Shown piece after piece: positions 1 through 8,304 of a stretch of 64,000 nt of DNA. The notes beneath the pieces were generated by a model that was not told the origin of the DNA, searched no databases, and was given only the letters and a program-made list of their open reading frames with translations. Within the stretch, counting starts at the first letter, position 1, and each line of letters starts with the position of its first letter. The stretch is taken from positions 8,072 through 72,071 of the forward strand of contig CALGAP010000021.1 of assembly GCA_937958995.1 (NCBI GenBank), read 5' to 3'. The translations under genes were made by a program, and so were the position numbers. This stretch comes from an uncultured Chitinophagaceae bacterium. Its GTDB lineage: Bacteria; Bacteroidota; Bacteroidia; Chitinophagales; Chitinophagaceae.

Positions 1-644
1 TGTAGATTTATTTCATCAGTCTTGTCTTGTTTAATCTTATTCTTTATTGTCGGGTTGTTTCGGGTTGTCGCTATTTTAGGTATTTTACCAATGTCGTTGT
101 CGGTAACCTGGTTTTTCTTAATAGGTTCTTTCCCGTCGCTCCTCGTTCTTGTGCCGGCCAGCCACTCGCTGCCACTCGCATTTTTATCGGGCGCAGTAAT
201 CAGCTGTTGATTGTTTTCAGCAACATTGGTCTGAAGTTGTTGGTTGGTTTCTGCATTGGCCGGTTCGATGGGCTTGTCGGTAGCACGGACCGTCGATGCA
301 ATGTCATTGGCCGCTGAGGGTAATGTGCCGCTCTTTGGATTGGCATCAGGGCCGTCACCATAGTTGTACTCATTTACATTAGCAGGGTTCGGTTGCCTGG
401 CAACCAGGGGGGTTTTGTCGGGGCCAGTGGACAGTATGTACGTACCGGCCAGCCATGCGCCGATGAGCAGTATGCCGGCAATAACGCCCAGGCGCCACCA
501 CCGTTTACCAAAGCCGCCTCCACGTGGCTTCTCATCGTCGAGCAACGCCTTCATCTTTTGCCAGTTGCCCTCCATATCAGGAGGCGGCGAAAGCTGTTGC
601 AGCTTTTCTGCTAAGTGTTTCTCGTATAGATTTTTTTCGCTCAT
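1..644 (-). CDS. membrane protein next to ECF sigma factor, possible anti-sigma factor (3' end off window)
   Basis: The reading frame opens with ATG at 644 and stays open for 214 codons to the window edge, so the C-terminus is missing. Residues 1-50 are cytoplasm-like and contain an NWQKMKALLDD segment. Residues about 51-71 form one hydrophobic helix (LGVIAGILLIGAWLAGTYIL). The rest is Pro/Asn/Gln/Thr-rich and looks disordered and periplasmic. The gene begins 4 bases after the stop of the ECF sigma gene, so the two are probably co-transcribed. A sigma gene followed by a single-pass membrane protein is the usual arrangement for sigma/anti-sigma pairs. No FecR or zinc-binding anti-sigma motif is visible, so the anti-sigma role is inferred from position and topology. 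Confidence 0.6.
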   Translation of the reverse strand, partial: MSEKNLYEKHLAEKLQQLSPPPDMEGNWQKMKALLDDEKPRGGGFGKRWWRLGVIAGILLIGAWLAGTYILSTGPDKTPLVARQPNPANVNEYNYGDGPDANPKSGTLPSAANDIASTVRATDKPIEPANAETNQQLQTNVAENNQQLITAPDKNASGSEWLAGTRTRSDGKEPIKKNQVTDNDIGKIPKIATTRNNPTIKNKIKQDKTDEINL

Positions 645-648
645 TACG

Positions 649-1191
649 TTACACTTGCATAGTTTGTAATAATTGTTGTAATTGTTTTCGGGCTTCGCTC
701 AGGTGCCATTTGCTGGTGCCTTCGCTTATACCTAACAGGTTTGCTATTTCTCTGTGATTATATCCTTCTACTACGTACAGGTTGAAAACACACTGTGTAG
801 CGGGGGTTAGTTTCTGCACCAGCCGAAGCAATTCGCGCGACGACATGCGTGATATAGCATCCGCATCAATCGCGGGTTCCTCAGCTTTTTCCAATTCCAT
901 ATGATTATTGAATTTCCCCCGTTGCCTGATAAAGTCGATTGCCGAGTTGACTATGATAGTACGGATCCAGGTATAAAGAGATGCTTTGCTTGCATCGTAG
1001 GTGTGTATATTCTTAAATACTTTCAGGAATCCATTGTGTAATACTTCAATGGCATCTTCCTGGTTGCGGGTGTAGCGAAGGCAAATAGTAGACATAGGCC
1101 CGTAAAACTGTTTGTACAACAGTTCCTGAGCCCGCCGGTCATCATTGATACAACCGTTTATCAGCTCTATATCGGCAGGACTATTTGCCAA
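649..1191 (-). CDS. RNA polymerase sigma-70 family factor (ECF type)
   Basis: This 180-residue protein has ECF length and the two ECF regions. Region 2 covers about residues 30-66, with the pattern LRYTRNQEDAIEVLHNGFLKVF. Region 4 covers about residues 128-175 and has a helix-turn-helix (HREIANLLGISEGTSKWHLS). It would direct core RNA polymerase to a small regulon. The start is TTG at 1191, directly after an in-frame TAA, so no upstream start is possible. It lies 4 bases before the membrane protein at 644, its likely regulator. It differs from the sigma factor at 31788-32336, which sits in a SusCD locus. The regulon cannot be told from the sequence. Confidence 0.9.
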   Translation of the reverse strand: MANSPADIELINGCINDDRRAQELLYKQFYGPMSTICLRYTRNQEDAIEVLHNGFLKVFKNIHTYDASKASLYTWIRTIIVNSAIDFIRQRGKFNNHMELEKAEEPAIDADAISRMSSRELLRLVQKLTPATQCVFNLYVVEGYNHREIANLLGISEGTSKWHLSEARKQLQQLLQTMQV

Positions 1192-1370
1192 TTACGCCTT
1201 CAATTTACGCTTTCCTGAATCGCTGGCCCGCCAGGCGGGTTACAGATCGTCAACGGGTATGATAATCATATTATTGTTTCTGTCACTGCGCCAATAGCTC
1301 CTGTCATAACTAGTTACGCCTGATTGACAAGGAAACGTTGGGTTTTGGGGGCGAAAATTTTAGGTTTTCT
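1192..1370. other. intergenic region with a CCCGCC/GGCGGG palindrome
   Basis: These 179 bases separate the 3' end of the carboxypeptidase gene from the sigma gene start (both minus). A short perfect palindrome, CCCGCC-A-GGCGGG, lies at 1227-1239, about 40 bases upstream of the sigma start. No T-run follows it on either strand, so it is not an obvious intrinsic terminator. No clear TAnnTTTG box precedes the sigma gene. Confidence 0.4.
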
Positions 1371-2747
1371 TTAATAGCGGTTGCGGATGTTTTGGAGAAA
1401 AGCCTCCACCTTACGGCGCACATCGGCAGCGCTGCCATTATGATTATTAACCAGTACGGAGAAGATCAGTCGCTTGTTCTTTTTGGTATATAGGTATCCG
1501 CTCAGGGCCACTACGCCCGAAAGCGTACCGGTCTTGGCATAGATATACCCGCTGTCGCGCTTGTAATAACTGCTCAAAGTGCCCCTGCCGCCAGTCGGGA
1601 AGATTTCTTTAATACGGTCCATCCCAAAATCCTGCTCCATCTTATCGAGTATCACTATAAAATCCTGCGGCGTGAAAAGGTTATAACGGCTCAGGCCGCT
1701 GCCATCAGCCCAGTTGGGTTTATGGGGAAGACCGGCATAATCGGTCTTCAGCAAAGTATCGATCACCTTATCCATATCCAATACGCCCAGCAATGCTTCG
1801 CTTACCATCAGCAGCGTTTGCTCTGCAAAGAAGTTATCGCTGCGATGCATCATGGGCTTCAGCATGGAGTCGGTGGGTTGCGAGAAAATAGTGCGCAGCC
1901 CCGAGTAGCCGGTATAAGCAGCCTGCTGGCGGTTGCGCGCTCTGCTGCCGCCGATTTCCAGCTCCGCTTCCGATAGTGTGATGGTTTTACCAATTGTATC
2001 GGGCAACAACTCAAGCGCCGACTGCAATCCTTTGGTTACAAAAGGCACGTCCTGTTCTCTTCTCTTTTCAGTGCCCTGCGTTATCATAAATATGTTATCG
2101 TCGCGGTCGCGGCGCACATAAAAATTTTTCCGCGTGGTGTCGGTATTGAAACGCACTTTCCAGTTCACTTCGGGTATGGAATAAATGAAGGGTGTTTTTT
2201 CAAAATCATCGCTGCTCGACGATCCTTCATTTTCCTGTATCCATTGAATAAAGTTGCCGTACACGGGCAGCGGGCTGCGCTCAATCATGTAGCTCGAATT
2301 GTAATCGTCCCAGCCCCAGCCCGAGCCCCAAGCTGTTTCTTTCCAGTTTTTATAGATGATCTGCAGTGGCCTGTTGGCGTTTTTTAAAAAATCGATTACC
2401 GGCTGCCGTGCAAAATCGCGGTGCAACAAGGTTGGGTCGCCGGTGGGAACGAGCGTAATGGCATCGGGACCTTCTTCATAGTGAATGCCTGCCAGGCTAT
2501 CGCCCAGATATTTCATGGCAACATAACAGGTCACAATCTTAGTATTAGAAGCAGGCACAAAATATTTGTCTCCCTGGTAGTTATACACGTATTTCTTTTC
2601 GGCAGGGTCGTACAAACTGATACCCACATGCGAATTGGCGAGGGTAGGTGCTTTCAGCAAATTACTCTTTACATCTTTTGCAATGAAACGTTGCGGCGAG
2701 CAGGCGGCAAAAAGAATAATAACAGCAAGTGCGGAAAATAATTTCAT
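1371..2747 (-). CDS. dacB: D-alanyl-D-alanine carboxypeptidase/endopeptidase, PBP4 family lipoprotein
   Basis: Predicted class C penicillin-binding protein that trims peptidoglycan peptides in the periplasm. The start at 2747 gives MKLFSALAVIILFAACS, a lipoprotein signal with the lipid-bearing Cys at residue 16; a longer frame from 2798 would bury this signal. The three serine-transferase motifs are present: SNTK (Ser67, Lys70), SDN (303-305) and KTG (405-407). Length (458 residues) fits the PBP4/DacB family. The gene lies about 50 bases after the arginase-family stop and may be co-transcribed with it. No close functional link to that neighbour is apparent. Confidence 0.88.
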   Translation of the reverse strand: MKLFSALAVIILFAACSPQRFIAKDVKSNLLKAPTLANSHVGISLYDPAEKKYVYNYQGDKYFVPASNTKIVTCYVAMKYLGDSLAGIHYEEGPDAITLVPTGDPTLLHRDFARQPVIDFLKNANRPLQIIYKNWKETAWGSGWGWDDYNSSYMIERSPLPVYGNFIQWIQENEGSSSSDDFEKTPFIYSIPEVNWKVRFNTDTTRKNFYVRRDRDDNIFMITQGTEKRREQDVPFVTKGLQSALELLPDTIGKTITLSEAELEIGGSRARNRQQAAYTGYSGLRTIFSQPTDSMLKPMMHRSDNFFAEQTLLMVSEALLGVLDMDKVIDTLLKTDYAGLPHKPNWADGSGLSRYNLFTPQDFIVILDKMEQDFGMDRIKEIFPTGGRGTLSSYYKRDSGYIYAKTGTLSGVVALSGYLYTKKNKRLIFSVLVNNHNGSAADVRRKVEAFLQNIRNRY

Positions 2748-2797
2748 ACCGGAAATATACCACAATATAAAATGGGAACGACCAGCACTATTCCGCA

Positions 2798-3934
2798 TCA
2801 GTCGCGCTCCTGTGCGCGCAGCCAGCGTTCGGGAATTTCATTGCTGCGGGCAAGCAGGTAATCTTTATATGAGCAGGCGATGAATTTATTGCCGGGCAGT
2901 TGCATCCACCAGCGGCCGGTTTTTTTGCTTTGTAAAAAAATGGTTTCCACTTCGGCAAAAGCCATATGAAACTCGTTGAAGCTTTCCCTTTCATCGAGTG
3001 AAGCCTCGCGGCGGCCACGGCTGCGGCCATCGAGCACATACCAGAGCATCTGGCTGATTTGTTTGGCGGTAAGACTATCGAGGTCTTTCTCCGGCACATA
3101 ACCATATATACCGATGGTGTTTATGTTGGGACTTAAACCCGCGTATCGCATCAGCATGCAGGCTTCTTCCCCGGTAAACCCATTGGGCGAAAGATTATTG
3201 CAGGGCGCATAGGCGTGCGCAATGGCGCTGATGTCGAAACTAAACAGTTCGCAGTTGCGGATCACCGGCTCCATTTCTTCCATATTCTCCCTCACCTTAC
3301 CCACTCGGTAACAGTCGAAACGCAGCTTGTCCATGGTCTCCAGCATATGCGGATGCACATAGTAGCTCTGGAAACCGATATGATTATAATGTCTTATGAA
3401 ATTGGGTTCGCCGGTCAGCAGTTCCATCAGGAAATTCTCCGAACGGTTAGGCGATTCCATACCCAGGTCGATCAGTGCATCCACGATGGTGGCTTCCAAT
3501 ACTTTCTTGCGGCTTGCATAAGCATGATACTGCGCCAGTGTCAGATCGTGCGAGCCGCCGAGGATGATTACCGTTTTGCCTATATCATTCAGTTCGGCAA
3601 TTACGGTCTTGAGCGCTGCATAGGTATCCTGCAGGGTAGCGCCGGGAATGATATTACCCACATCGGCGAGTCTGATGTCCTGGTGCCAGTTATATAAGGA
3701 ATAAAACTGCTGCCTGATGGCATCGGGGGCATGTTTATCGGCATACAGCTGCCAGCTGCCTCTTATCTCGGGGCAGCCCACCAGCACCATATCGGCCTCG
3801 GTAAGGTCGGGCAGCACCTCTTCATACACCATAATCTTCTTCCCAATCTGCCCATCCTTATAGCCAATATCTTCCGAAATCACATCCCGGCTCACCGGCT
3901 CCAGGAAATCGCCAATATTGAGTATGTCGGACAT
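2798..3934 (-). CDS. arginase/formimidoylglutamase-family protein with altered metal ligands
   Basis: The fold is that of ureohydrolases (arginase, agmatinase, formimidoylglutamase). A GGSHDLT motif lies at residues 126-132 of 378. The second metal motif, normally DAHxD, is here VDALIDLG (151-158), so the His ligand is lost. The third, normally SxDxDxxDP, is FSFDISAIAHAYAP (231-244) and keeps only the first Asp. Related Bacteroidota proteins annotated as formimidoylglutamase also have weakened metal sites, as far as I recall. Catalysis is therefore uncertain and a non-enzymatic or different role is possible. The start at 3934 (ATG) is preferred because a longer frame would run through the repeat at 3953-4180. 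Confidence 0.75.
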   Translation of the reverse strand: MSDILNIGDFLEPVSRDVISEDIGYKDGQIGKKIMVYEEVLPDLTEADMVLVGCPEIRGSWQLYADKHAPDAIRQQFYSLYNWHQDIRLADVGNIIPGATLQDTYAALKTVIAELNDIGKTVIILGGSHDLTLAQYHAYASRKKVLEATIVDALIDLGMESPNRSENFLMELLTGEPNFIRHYNHIGFQSYYVHPHMLETMDKLRFDCYRVGKVRENMEEMEPVIRNCELFSFDISAIAHAYAPCNNLSPNGFTGEEACMLMRYAGLSPNINTIGIYGYVPEKDLDSLTAKQISQMLWYVLDGRSRGRREASLDERESFNEFHMAFAEVETIFLQSKKTGRWWMQLPGNKFIACSYKDYLLARSNEIPERWLRAQERD

Positions 3935-3952
3935 GGTTGCAATATAGTGAAG

Positions 3953-4180
3953 AGTTTCGGGTTCCGGGTTTGGGGTTTCGGGTTGCCGGCGCCGATGTCG
4001 GGTGTCGGGTTCCTGCCGGGTCACAGGTGGCTCACCTATCACCAGCCTTCCCCAGGGAAGGTCAACTACCAGGTGGCCCGCCTATCACCTGGCCATCCCC
4101 GCATCCGACACTCAACCCGAAACCCCATACCCGAAACGGGCGCGCGCGTAGCAGCCCGGCAGATAATCCCCGAACCCTAA
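3953..4180. repeat. interspersed GC-rich inverted repeat, family B copy 1
   Basis: The intergenic stretch between divergent genes is made of TTCGGGT-like words. A left arm (about 3953-3985) and a right arm (about 4112-4136) are roughly inverse complements. Inside are the core TGTCGGGTTCCTGCCG (4003-4018) and a 19-base direct repeat at 4025-4043 and 4071-4089 with 17 matches. The core recurs at 34029-34044 and 49626-49641. The 15-mer ACAGGTGGCTCACCT at 4023-4037 recurs inverted within 33975-33991. The element accounts for most of the space before pheS. Confidence 0.75.
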
Positions 4181-4194
4181 TCCCGCGCGCACCC

Positions 4195-4202
4195 TATATT
4201 TG
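4195..4202 (+). promoter_or_regulatory. -7 box TATATTTG of pheS promoter
   Basis: Perfect match to the Bacteroidota -7 consensus TAnnTTTG, ending 4 bases before the pheS ATG. Transcription would start at or within a base or two of the start codon, giving a leaderless or nearly leaderless mRNA. Confidence 0.65.
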
Positions 4203-4206
4203 CAGC

Positions 4207-5238
4207 ATGGACCAATTGTTACAGCAGATAGCGGATTATAAGAAGGAGATCGAGAGTTTGGCTACCAATGGGGCTGAATCGCTCGAGGCTTTCAGGATTA
4301 AGTTTTTGGGAAGCAAGGGCATCGTGAAGAACCTGTTTACCGAAATGAAGAACGTGCCCGTTGAAAAGAAAAAAGAGTTTGGCCAGGTACTGAACGAATT
4401 CAAACTGCTGGCCGAAAAGAAATACGAAGACTGGAAGCAGCAGATCGAAAACAGCAGCGCTGCCGCCACATCCGATATCGATGTAACTCTGCCGGGCGAT
4501 CCCCTGCCCCTGGGCACCCGCCACCCGGTGAACCTGTTCCTGGAGCACGTGATCAGCATTTTCCAGCGACTGGGATTTGCCGTGGCCGAAGGTCCCGAGA
4601 TTGAAGACGACTGGCACAATTTCACCGCTTTGAATTTGCCCCTGCATCATCCCGCGCGTGATATGCAGGATACCTTTTATATACAACAAAATCCCGACTG
4701 GCTGCTGCGCACGCATACCAGCAACACGCAGATACGCGCTATGGAAAAGGGTAAACTGCCTATTCGCATTGTGTGCCCCGGCCGCGTGTATCGCAACGAA
4801 ACGGTGAGTGCAAGAAGTCATTGCTTCTTCCACCAGATAGAAGGACTATATGTGGATGAGCATGTATCATTTGCCGATCTCAAGCAAACGCTTTACTTCT
4901 TTGTGCAGGAAATGTATGGACAGGATGTGAAAATTCGCTTCCGCCCGTCTTATTTCCCTTTCACCGAACCGAGCGCTGAAATGGACATCAGTTGTACGAT
5001 TTGCCATGGCAAAGGTTGCGCCGTATGTAAACGCACCGGTTGGCTCGAAATTCTGGGTTGCGGCATGGTACACCCTGCAGTGCTTGAAAACTGTGGTATC
5101 GACAGCAACAAATACACAGGTTTTGCCTTTGGTATGGGCATTGAGCGGCCCGCCATGTTGAAATACGGCATCGATGATATTCGCCTCTTCAGCGAAAACG
5201 ATGTTCGCTTCTTACGTCAGTTCACCAAAGCCACTTAG
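4207..5238 (+). CDS. pheS: phenylalanine--tRNA ligase alpha subunit
   Basis: Catalytic subunit of the alpha2-beta2 class II synthetase that charges tRNA-Phe. The 343 residues match family length. An N-terminal coiled-coil arm (about 1-90) is followed by the class II core: HPVNLFLEHV, motif 2 with CPGRVYRNE, and motif 3 with FGMGIERPAMLKYGI. A Cys-rich insert, CTICHGKGCAVCKRTGW, lies before motif 3 and looks able to bind a metal. The start at 4207 follows a TATATTTG box; a longer frame from 3937 would only translate repeat DNA. pheT is not adjacent. The 3' end is 4 bases from the next start, suggesting an operon with the dehydrogenases. Confidence 0.97.
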   Translation: MDQLLQQIADYKKEIESLATNGAESLEAFRIKFLGSKGIVKNLFTEMKNVPVEKKKEFGQVLNEFKLLAEKKYEDWKQQIENSSAAATSDIDVTLPGDPLPLGTRHPVNLFLEHVISIFQRLGFAVAEGPEIEDDWHNFTALNLPLHHPARDMQDTFYIQQNPDWLLRTHTSNTQIRAMEKGKLPIRIVCPGRVYRNETVSARSHCFFHQIEGLYVDEHVSFADLKQTLYFFVQEMYGQDVKIRFRPSYFPFTEPSAEMDISCTICHGKGCAVCKRTGWLEILGCGMVHPAVLENCGIDSNKYTGFAFGMGIERPAMLKYGIDDIRLFSENDVRFLRQFTKAT

Positions 5239-5242
5239 CTGA

Positions 5243-6085
5243 ATGGTCAACACACTATGCATTTGCGGCGCAGGCACCATGGGTAGCGGTATAGCCCAGG
5301 CGGCGGCGCAACACGGCATTTATACACTACTGTACGATGTGCAGATGCCCGCACTCGATAAAGCGCGCGAGGCTATCACCAGGAATCTGCAACTGTTGGT
5401 GGAGAAGAAAAAAATCAGTGAAGAAGATAAATACACCATACTTGACCGCATACGCTTCGTAAACAAAATAAACGATTGCCTGGCCGATGTGGTGATCGAG
5501 GCCATTGTTGAAAAACCCGAAATCAAGATCGCACTCTTCAATCAACTGGCCGAAGTAAATCACAGCGAAGTGGTTTTTGCCACCAACACCTCATCACTTT
5601 CGGTGACGGCTATCGCAGAAAAAGTGGTCCGCCCCCAACGCGTGATTGGTATGCATTTTTTTAATCCCGCCACCATCATGAAACTGGTGGAAGTGGTGAG
5701 CACACCCTTCACCAATGAAGAAACACGGAACACTATTGTTGAACTGGCCGGGCAAATGGGTAAGACACCGGTGCTGTGCAAAGATGCTCCCGGCTTTATA
5801 GTAAACCATGTAGCCCGCCCCTACTACCTCGAAGCGTTACGACTGGCTGAAAAAGGATTGAGCACTTATGATACCATTGATCAACTGCTTGAAGCAAGCG
5901 GTTTTAAGATGGGTCCCTTCCGGCTGATGGATCTGATTGGGAATGATATCAACTATGCCGTAAGTTGCGAGGTATATGAGGCGCTCGGTAAGCCTGAAAG
6001 ATTAAAACCTTCATTTATACAAAAAGAAAAAGTAGAGAAGGGCCAGCTGGGGCGCAAAACCGGGAGGGGATATTATGAATACTAA
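5243..6085 (+). CDS. 3-hydroxybutyryl-CoA / 3-hydroxyacyl-CoA dehydrogenase
   Basis: NAD(P)-dependent oxidation of 3-hydroxyacyl-CoA, usually in butyrate or fatty-acid metabolism. The N-terminal Rossmann motif GAGTMGSG is at residues 9-16. MHFFNPATIMKLVEVV contains the catalytic His and nearby substrate-site residues, and the C-terminal dimerisation domain has GRKTGRGYYEY at the end. The 280 residues fit stand-alone Hbd/PaaH enzymes with no hydratase domain. The gene starts 4 bases after pheS and its last 11 bases overlap the next gene, so all three are likely co-transcribed. Chain-length preference cannot be read from the sequence. Confidence 0.92.
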   Translation: MVNTLCICGAGTMGSGIAQAAAQHGIYTLLYDVQMPALDKAREAITRNLQLLVEKKKISEEDKYTILDRIRFVNKINDCLADVVIEAIVEKPEIKIALFNQLAEVNHSEVVFATNTSSLSVTAIAEKVVRPQRVIGMHFFNPATIMKLVEVVSTPFTNEETRNTIVELAGQMGKTPVLCKDAPGFIVNHVARPYYLEALRLAEKGLSTYDTIDQLLEASGFKMGPFRLMDLIGNDINYAVSCEVYEALGKPERLKPSFIQKEKVEKGQLGRKTGRGYYEY

Positions 6086-7073
6086 AGTGCTGGTAACCGG
6101 CGGTACCGGTTTCTTGGGCGCCTATATTTTGCAGGAGCTGGTGCAGCAGGGTTATACTGTGCGCGCCATCAGGCGAAGACCGCAAGCTCCTTTTTATATT
6201 CCCCAGGCTATTCTCTCAAAAGTTGAATGGGTTGAAGGTGATATCCTCGATGTGGTCTCTTTGGTAGAAGCCATGCAAGACATGGATGCCGTAATTCACT
6301 CCGCCGGCAAGGTATCATTTCACAACCGTGATAAGGAAGCATTATACAAGATTAATATCGAGGGCACGGCCAATGTGGTGAATGCCGCTATTGAAACGGG
6401 TATCAAACGCTTTGTGCATATCAGTTCAGTGGCAGCCATCGGCAGAGACGCAAGTAGCGAAATGGTTAGTGAAGAAAAAAAATGGCATCAAAACAAATAC
6501 ACCACACCGTATGCCGTAAGTAAGCATTTGGCAGAAATGGAAGTGTGGCGCGGTGCTGCGGAAGGTCTGAATGCAGTGATGGTAAACCCCAGCACCATCC
6601 TGGGATATGGCGACTGGCATACCAGCAGTTGCGCCATCTTTAAGAGCGTGTACGATGAATTTCCCTGGTATACCACCGGCATCAATGGTTTTGTAGGAGT
6701 AGAAGATGTGGCGCGGGCCGTGGTAATGTTGATGCAAAGCGACTTGAGCGGCGAGCGTTATATCATCAACAACGTGAACTGGACTTTTCAGCAAATGCTG
6801 AATACCATTGCCGACGGTTTTGGTAAAAAAAGACCATCCAGGGAAGCCACTCCCTTGCTGGGAGCACTGGCCTGGCGCATGGAAAAAGTTAAATCTTTCT
6901 TTTCCGGCAAATCACCCCTGCTCACAAGTCATAGCGCCCGGGTAGCACAAAGCAAAACCTACTTCGATAACCGTAAGATTCTCGCGGCTTTACCGCAGTT
7001 TTCGTTCACTCCCCTGCAGGAAAGCATTGCAAAGGCCTGCCGCCAATATATCGAAAACCCGCCTCCCGCTTGA
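6075..7073 (+). CDS. NAD-dependent epimerase/dehydratase family protein (extended SDR)
   Basis: Extended short-chain dehydrogenase with GGTGFLG at residues 9-15 for NAD(P) binding and a YAVSK catalytic Tyr/Lys motif near residue 150. ISSVAAIG precedes it and supplies the active-site Ser. Closest in style to dihydroflavonol-4-reductase or 3-beta-hydroxysteroid dehydrogenase-like bacterial proteins of about 330 residues. The ATG lies inside the last codons of the preceding dehydrogenase (11-base overlap), which suggests translational coupling. The substrate is unknown. Confidence 0.85.
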   Translation: MNTKVLVTGGTGFLGAYILQELVQQGYTVRAIRRRPQAPFYIPQAILSKVEWVEGDILDVVSLVEAMQDMDAVIHSAGKVSFHNRDKEALYKINIEGTANVVNAAIETGIKRFVHISSVAAIGRDASSEMVSEEKKWHQNKYTTPYAVSKHLAEMEVWRGAAEGLNAVMVNPSTILGYGDWHTSSCAIFKSVYDEFPWYTTGINGFVGVEDVARAVVMLMQSDLSGERYIINNVNWTFQQMLNTIADGFGKKRPSREATPLLGALAWRMEKVKSFFSGKSPLLTSHSARVAQSKTYFDNRKILAALPQFSFTPLQESIAKACRQYIENPPPA

Positions 7074-7131
7074 GGCTGGCATAATACTTTCTCTTCTTCA
7101 AAAACGTTATTATACAGTTGAAATTCAAACT

Positions 7132-8229
7132 ATGAAAAAATTTCTCTCCATCCTGCTCATCCTCCTGGTATGTTTTGTTGCGCAGGCGCAGAATAAAACT
7201 TTTGTGGTACTTGGCAAGGTTACCGATTCAGCTTCGGGGCTTCCGCTCGCGGGGGCTTCGGCCTATTGCCAGAACACTACTTACGGAACCATCTCCAACA
7301 ACGAGGGACTTTTCTTTATGCGTTTGCCCAATGGTGGTTATGACCTGGTGGTAACATATACCGGTTATGAGAGAAAGATGTTTCGCATCAGCAGCAATAC
7401 CATCACCACCGATACTCTCGAAATAATACTGGCCAAAGAAGAGAAGAGCATGGAAGAAGTGGCCGTGGTGGCTACCAACGAAGTACCGGACGGCTGGTTG
7501 AAGTATGGAGATTTTTTTACCAGGCACTTTATCGGCACCACGCCCAATGCAGCATATTGCACATTAGAAAATCCTGAAGTACTTCATTTCTTCTACAGCA
7601 AGAAAAGAAACCGCCTGAAAGTAACCGCCGACAGCGACCTGGTGGTGAAAAACTATGCGCTGGGTTATATCGTGCGTTACCAGCTCGATTCATTCAGTTA
7701 TGATTATGGCACCGAGATCAGCCAGTTTACCGGCTCGCCGTTCTTTATCGAGATCGATACTACGGAAGAAGTAAAAAATGAATGGATGAAGAACCGCGCG
7801 CGCACTTACCTGGGTTCCCGACTTCACTTTATGCGCGCCTTGTACGATAGCACCGTTACCGAAGAGGGTTTTATTGTAGAAAAACTCGAACCCGGCGAGT
7901 CAGAAGACTCCACCGGCTATAAAAGCACACTCATCACCGATATTTATAACGAAGACGACTATGTGGCAGACAGTTCCGACGTCACCATCAACTGGACCGG
8001 CCAATACCGCGTCAGCTACAAGTCTGTTCTGCCCGATAAATCATTCCTGGCAGAGTTCAAACTGCCCCTCAACACCCGTTTCCAGATTACCGTTCTCGAC
8101 ATTGCCGACGGTTTCGTCATCGAACAAAACGGTTACTTCTACGAACAATACAACGTAATCAACACGGGCTATTGGGCGTGGAAGAAGCTGGCGGAGCTGC
8201 TGCCGTACGACTATGCGTATGAATATTGA
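7132..8229 (+). CDS. CarboxypepD_reg-like domain protein, exported
   Basis: Protein of 365 residues with a signal peptide (MKKFLSILLILLVCFVAQAQ). A carboxypeptidase-regulatory-like beta-sandwich follows at about residues 22-105 (VLGKVTDSASGLPLAGASAY), as found at the start of many Bacteroidota outer-membrane proteins. The remaining 260 residues are acidic, Tyr-rich and not recognised. No TonB plug or barrel follows, so this is not a SusC-type receptor. The start at 7132 is preferred over 7027 because the signal peptide begins there. It lies about 58 bases after the epimerase gene. Its stop codon is inside the palindrome at 8221-8304. Function unknown. Confidence 0.75.
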   Translation: MKKFLSILLILLVCFVAQAQNKTFVVLGKVTDSASGLPLAGASAYCQNTTYGTISNNEGLFFMRLPNGGYDLVVTYTGYERKMFRISSNTITTDTLEIILAKEEKSMEEVAVVATNEVPDGWLKYGDFFTRHFIGTTPNAAYCTLENPEVLHFFYSKKRNRLKVTADSDLVVKNYALGYIVRYQLDSFSYDYGTEISQFTGSPFFIEIDTTEEVKNEWMKNRARTYLGSRLHFMRALYDSTVTEEGFIVEKLEPGESEDSTGYKSTLITDIYNEDDYVADSSDVTINWTGQYRVSYKSVLPDKSFLAEFKLPLNTRFQITVLDIADGFVIEQNGYFYEQYNVINTGYWAWKKLAELLPYDYAYEY

Positions 8230-8304
8230 ATTTGAACAAGGAATTTGAATCCAGAATATTTCATTCACATTTAAATTCCTTGTTCAAATTCAAATTCAAT
8301 ATTC
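8221..8304. repeat. gene-end palindrome, family A copy 1
   Basis: Arm 8221-8250 and inverse arm 8271-8304 carry the words GAATATTGAATTTGAA and CAAGGAATTT, with a loop of about 20 bases. The right arm has one extra TTTGAA hexamer. The left arm contains the TGA stop of the plus-strand gene (8227-8229). The right arm ends one base before the stop codon of lpxD on the minus strand (8305-8307). Other copies are at 25587-25676 and 35114-35209. It may act as a two-way transcript end structure. Confidence 0.85.

Noticed and set aside
3937..4206. N-terminal extension of pheS through the repeat
   Set aside because: The extra residues translate repeat DNA, do not match PheS, and the -7 box lies just before the ATG at 4207.
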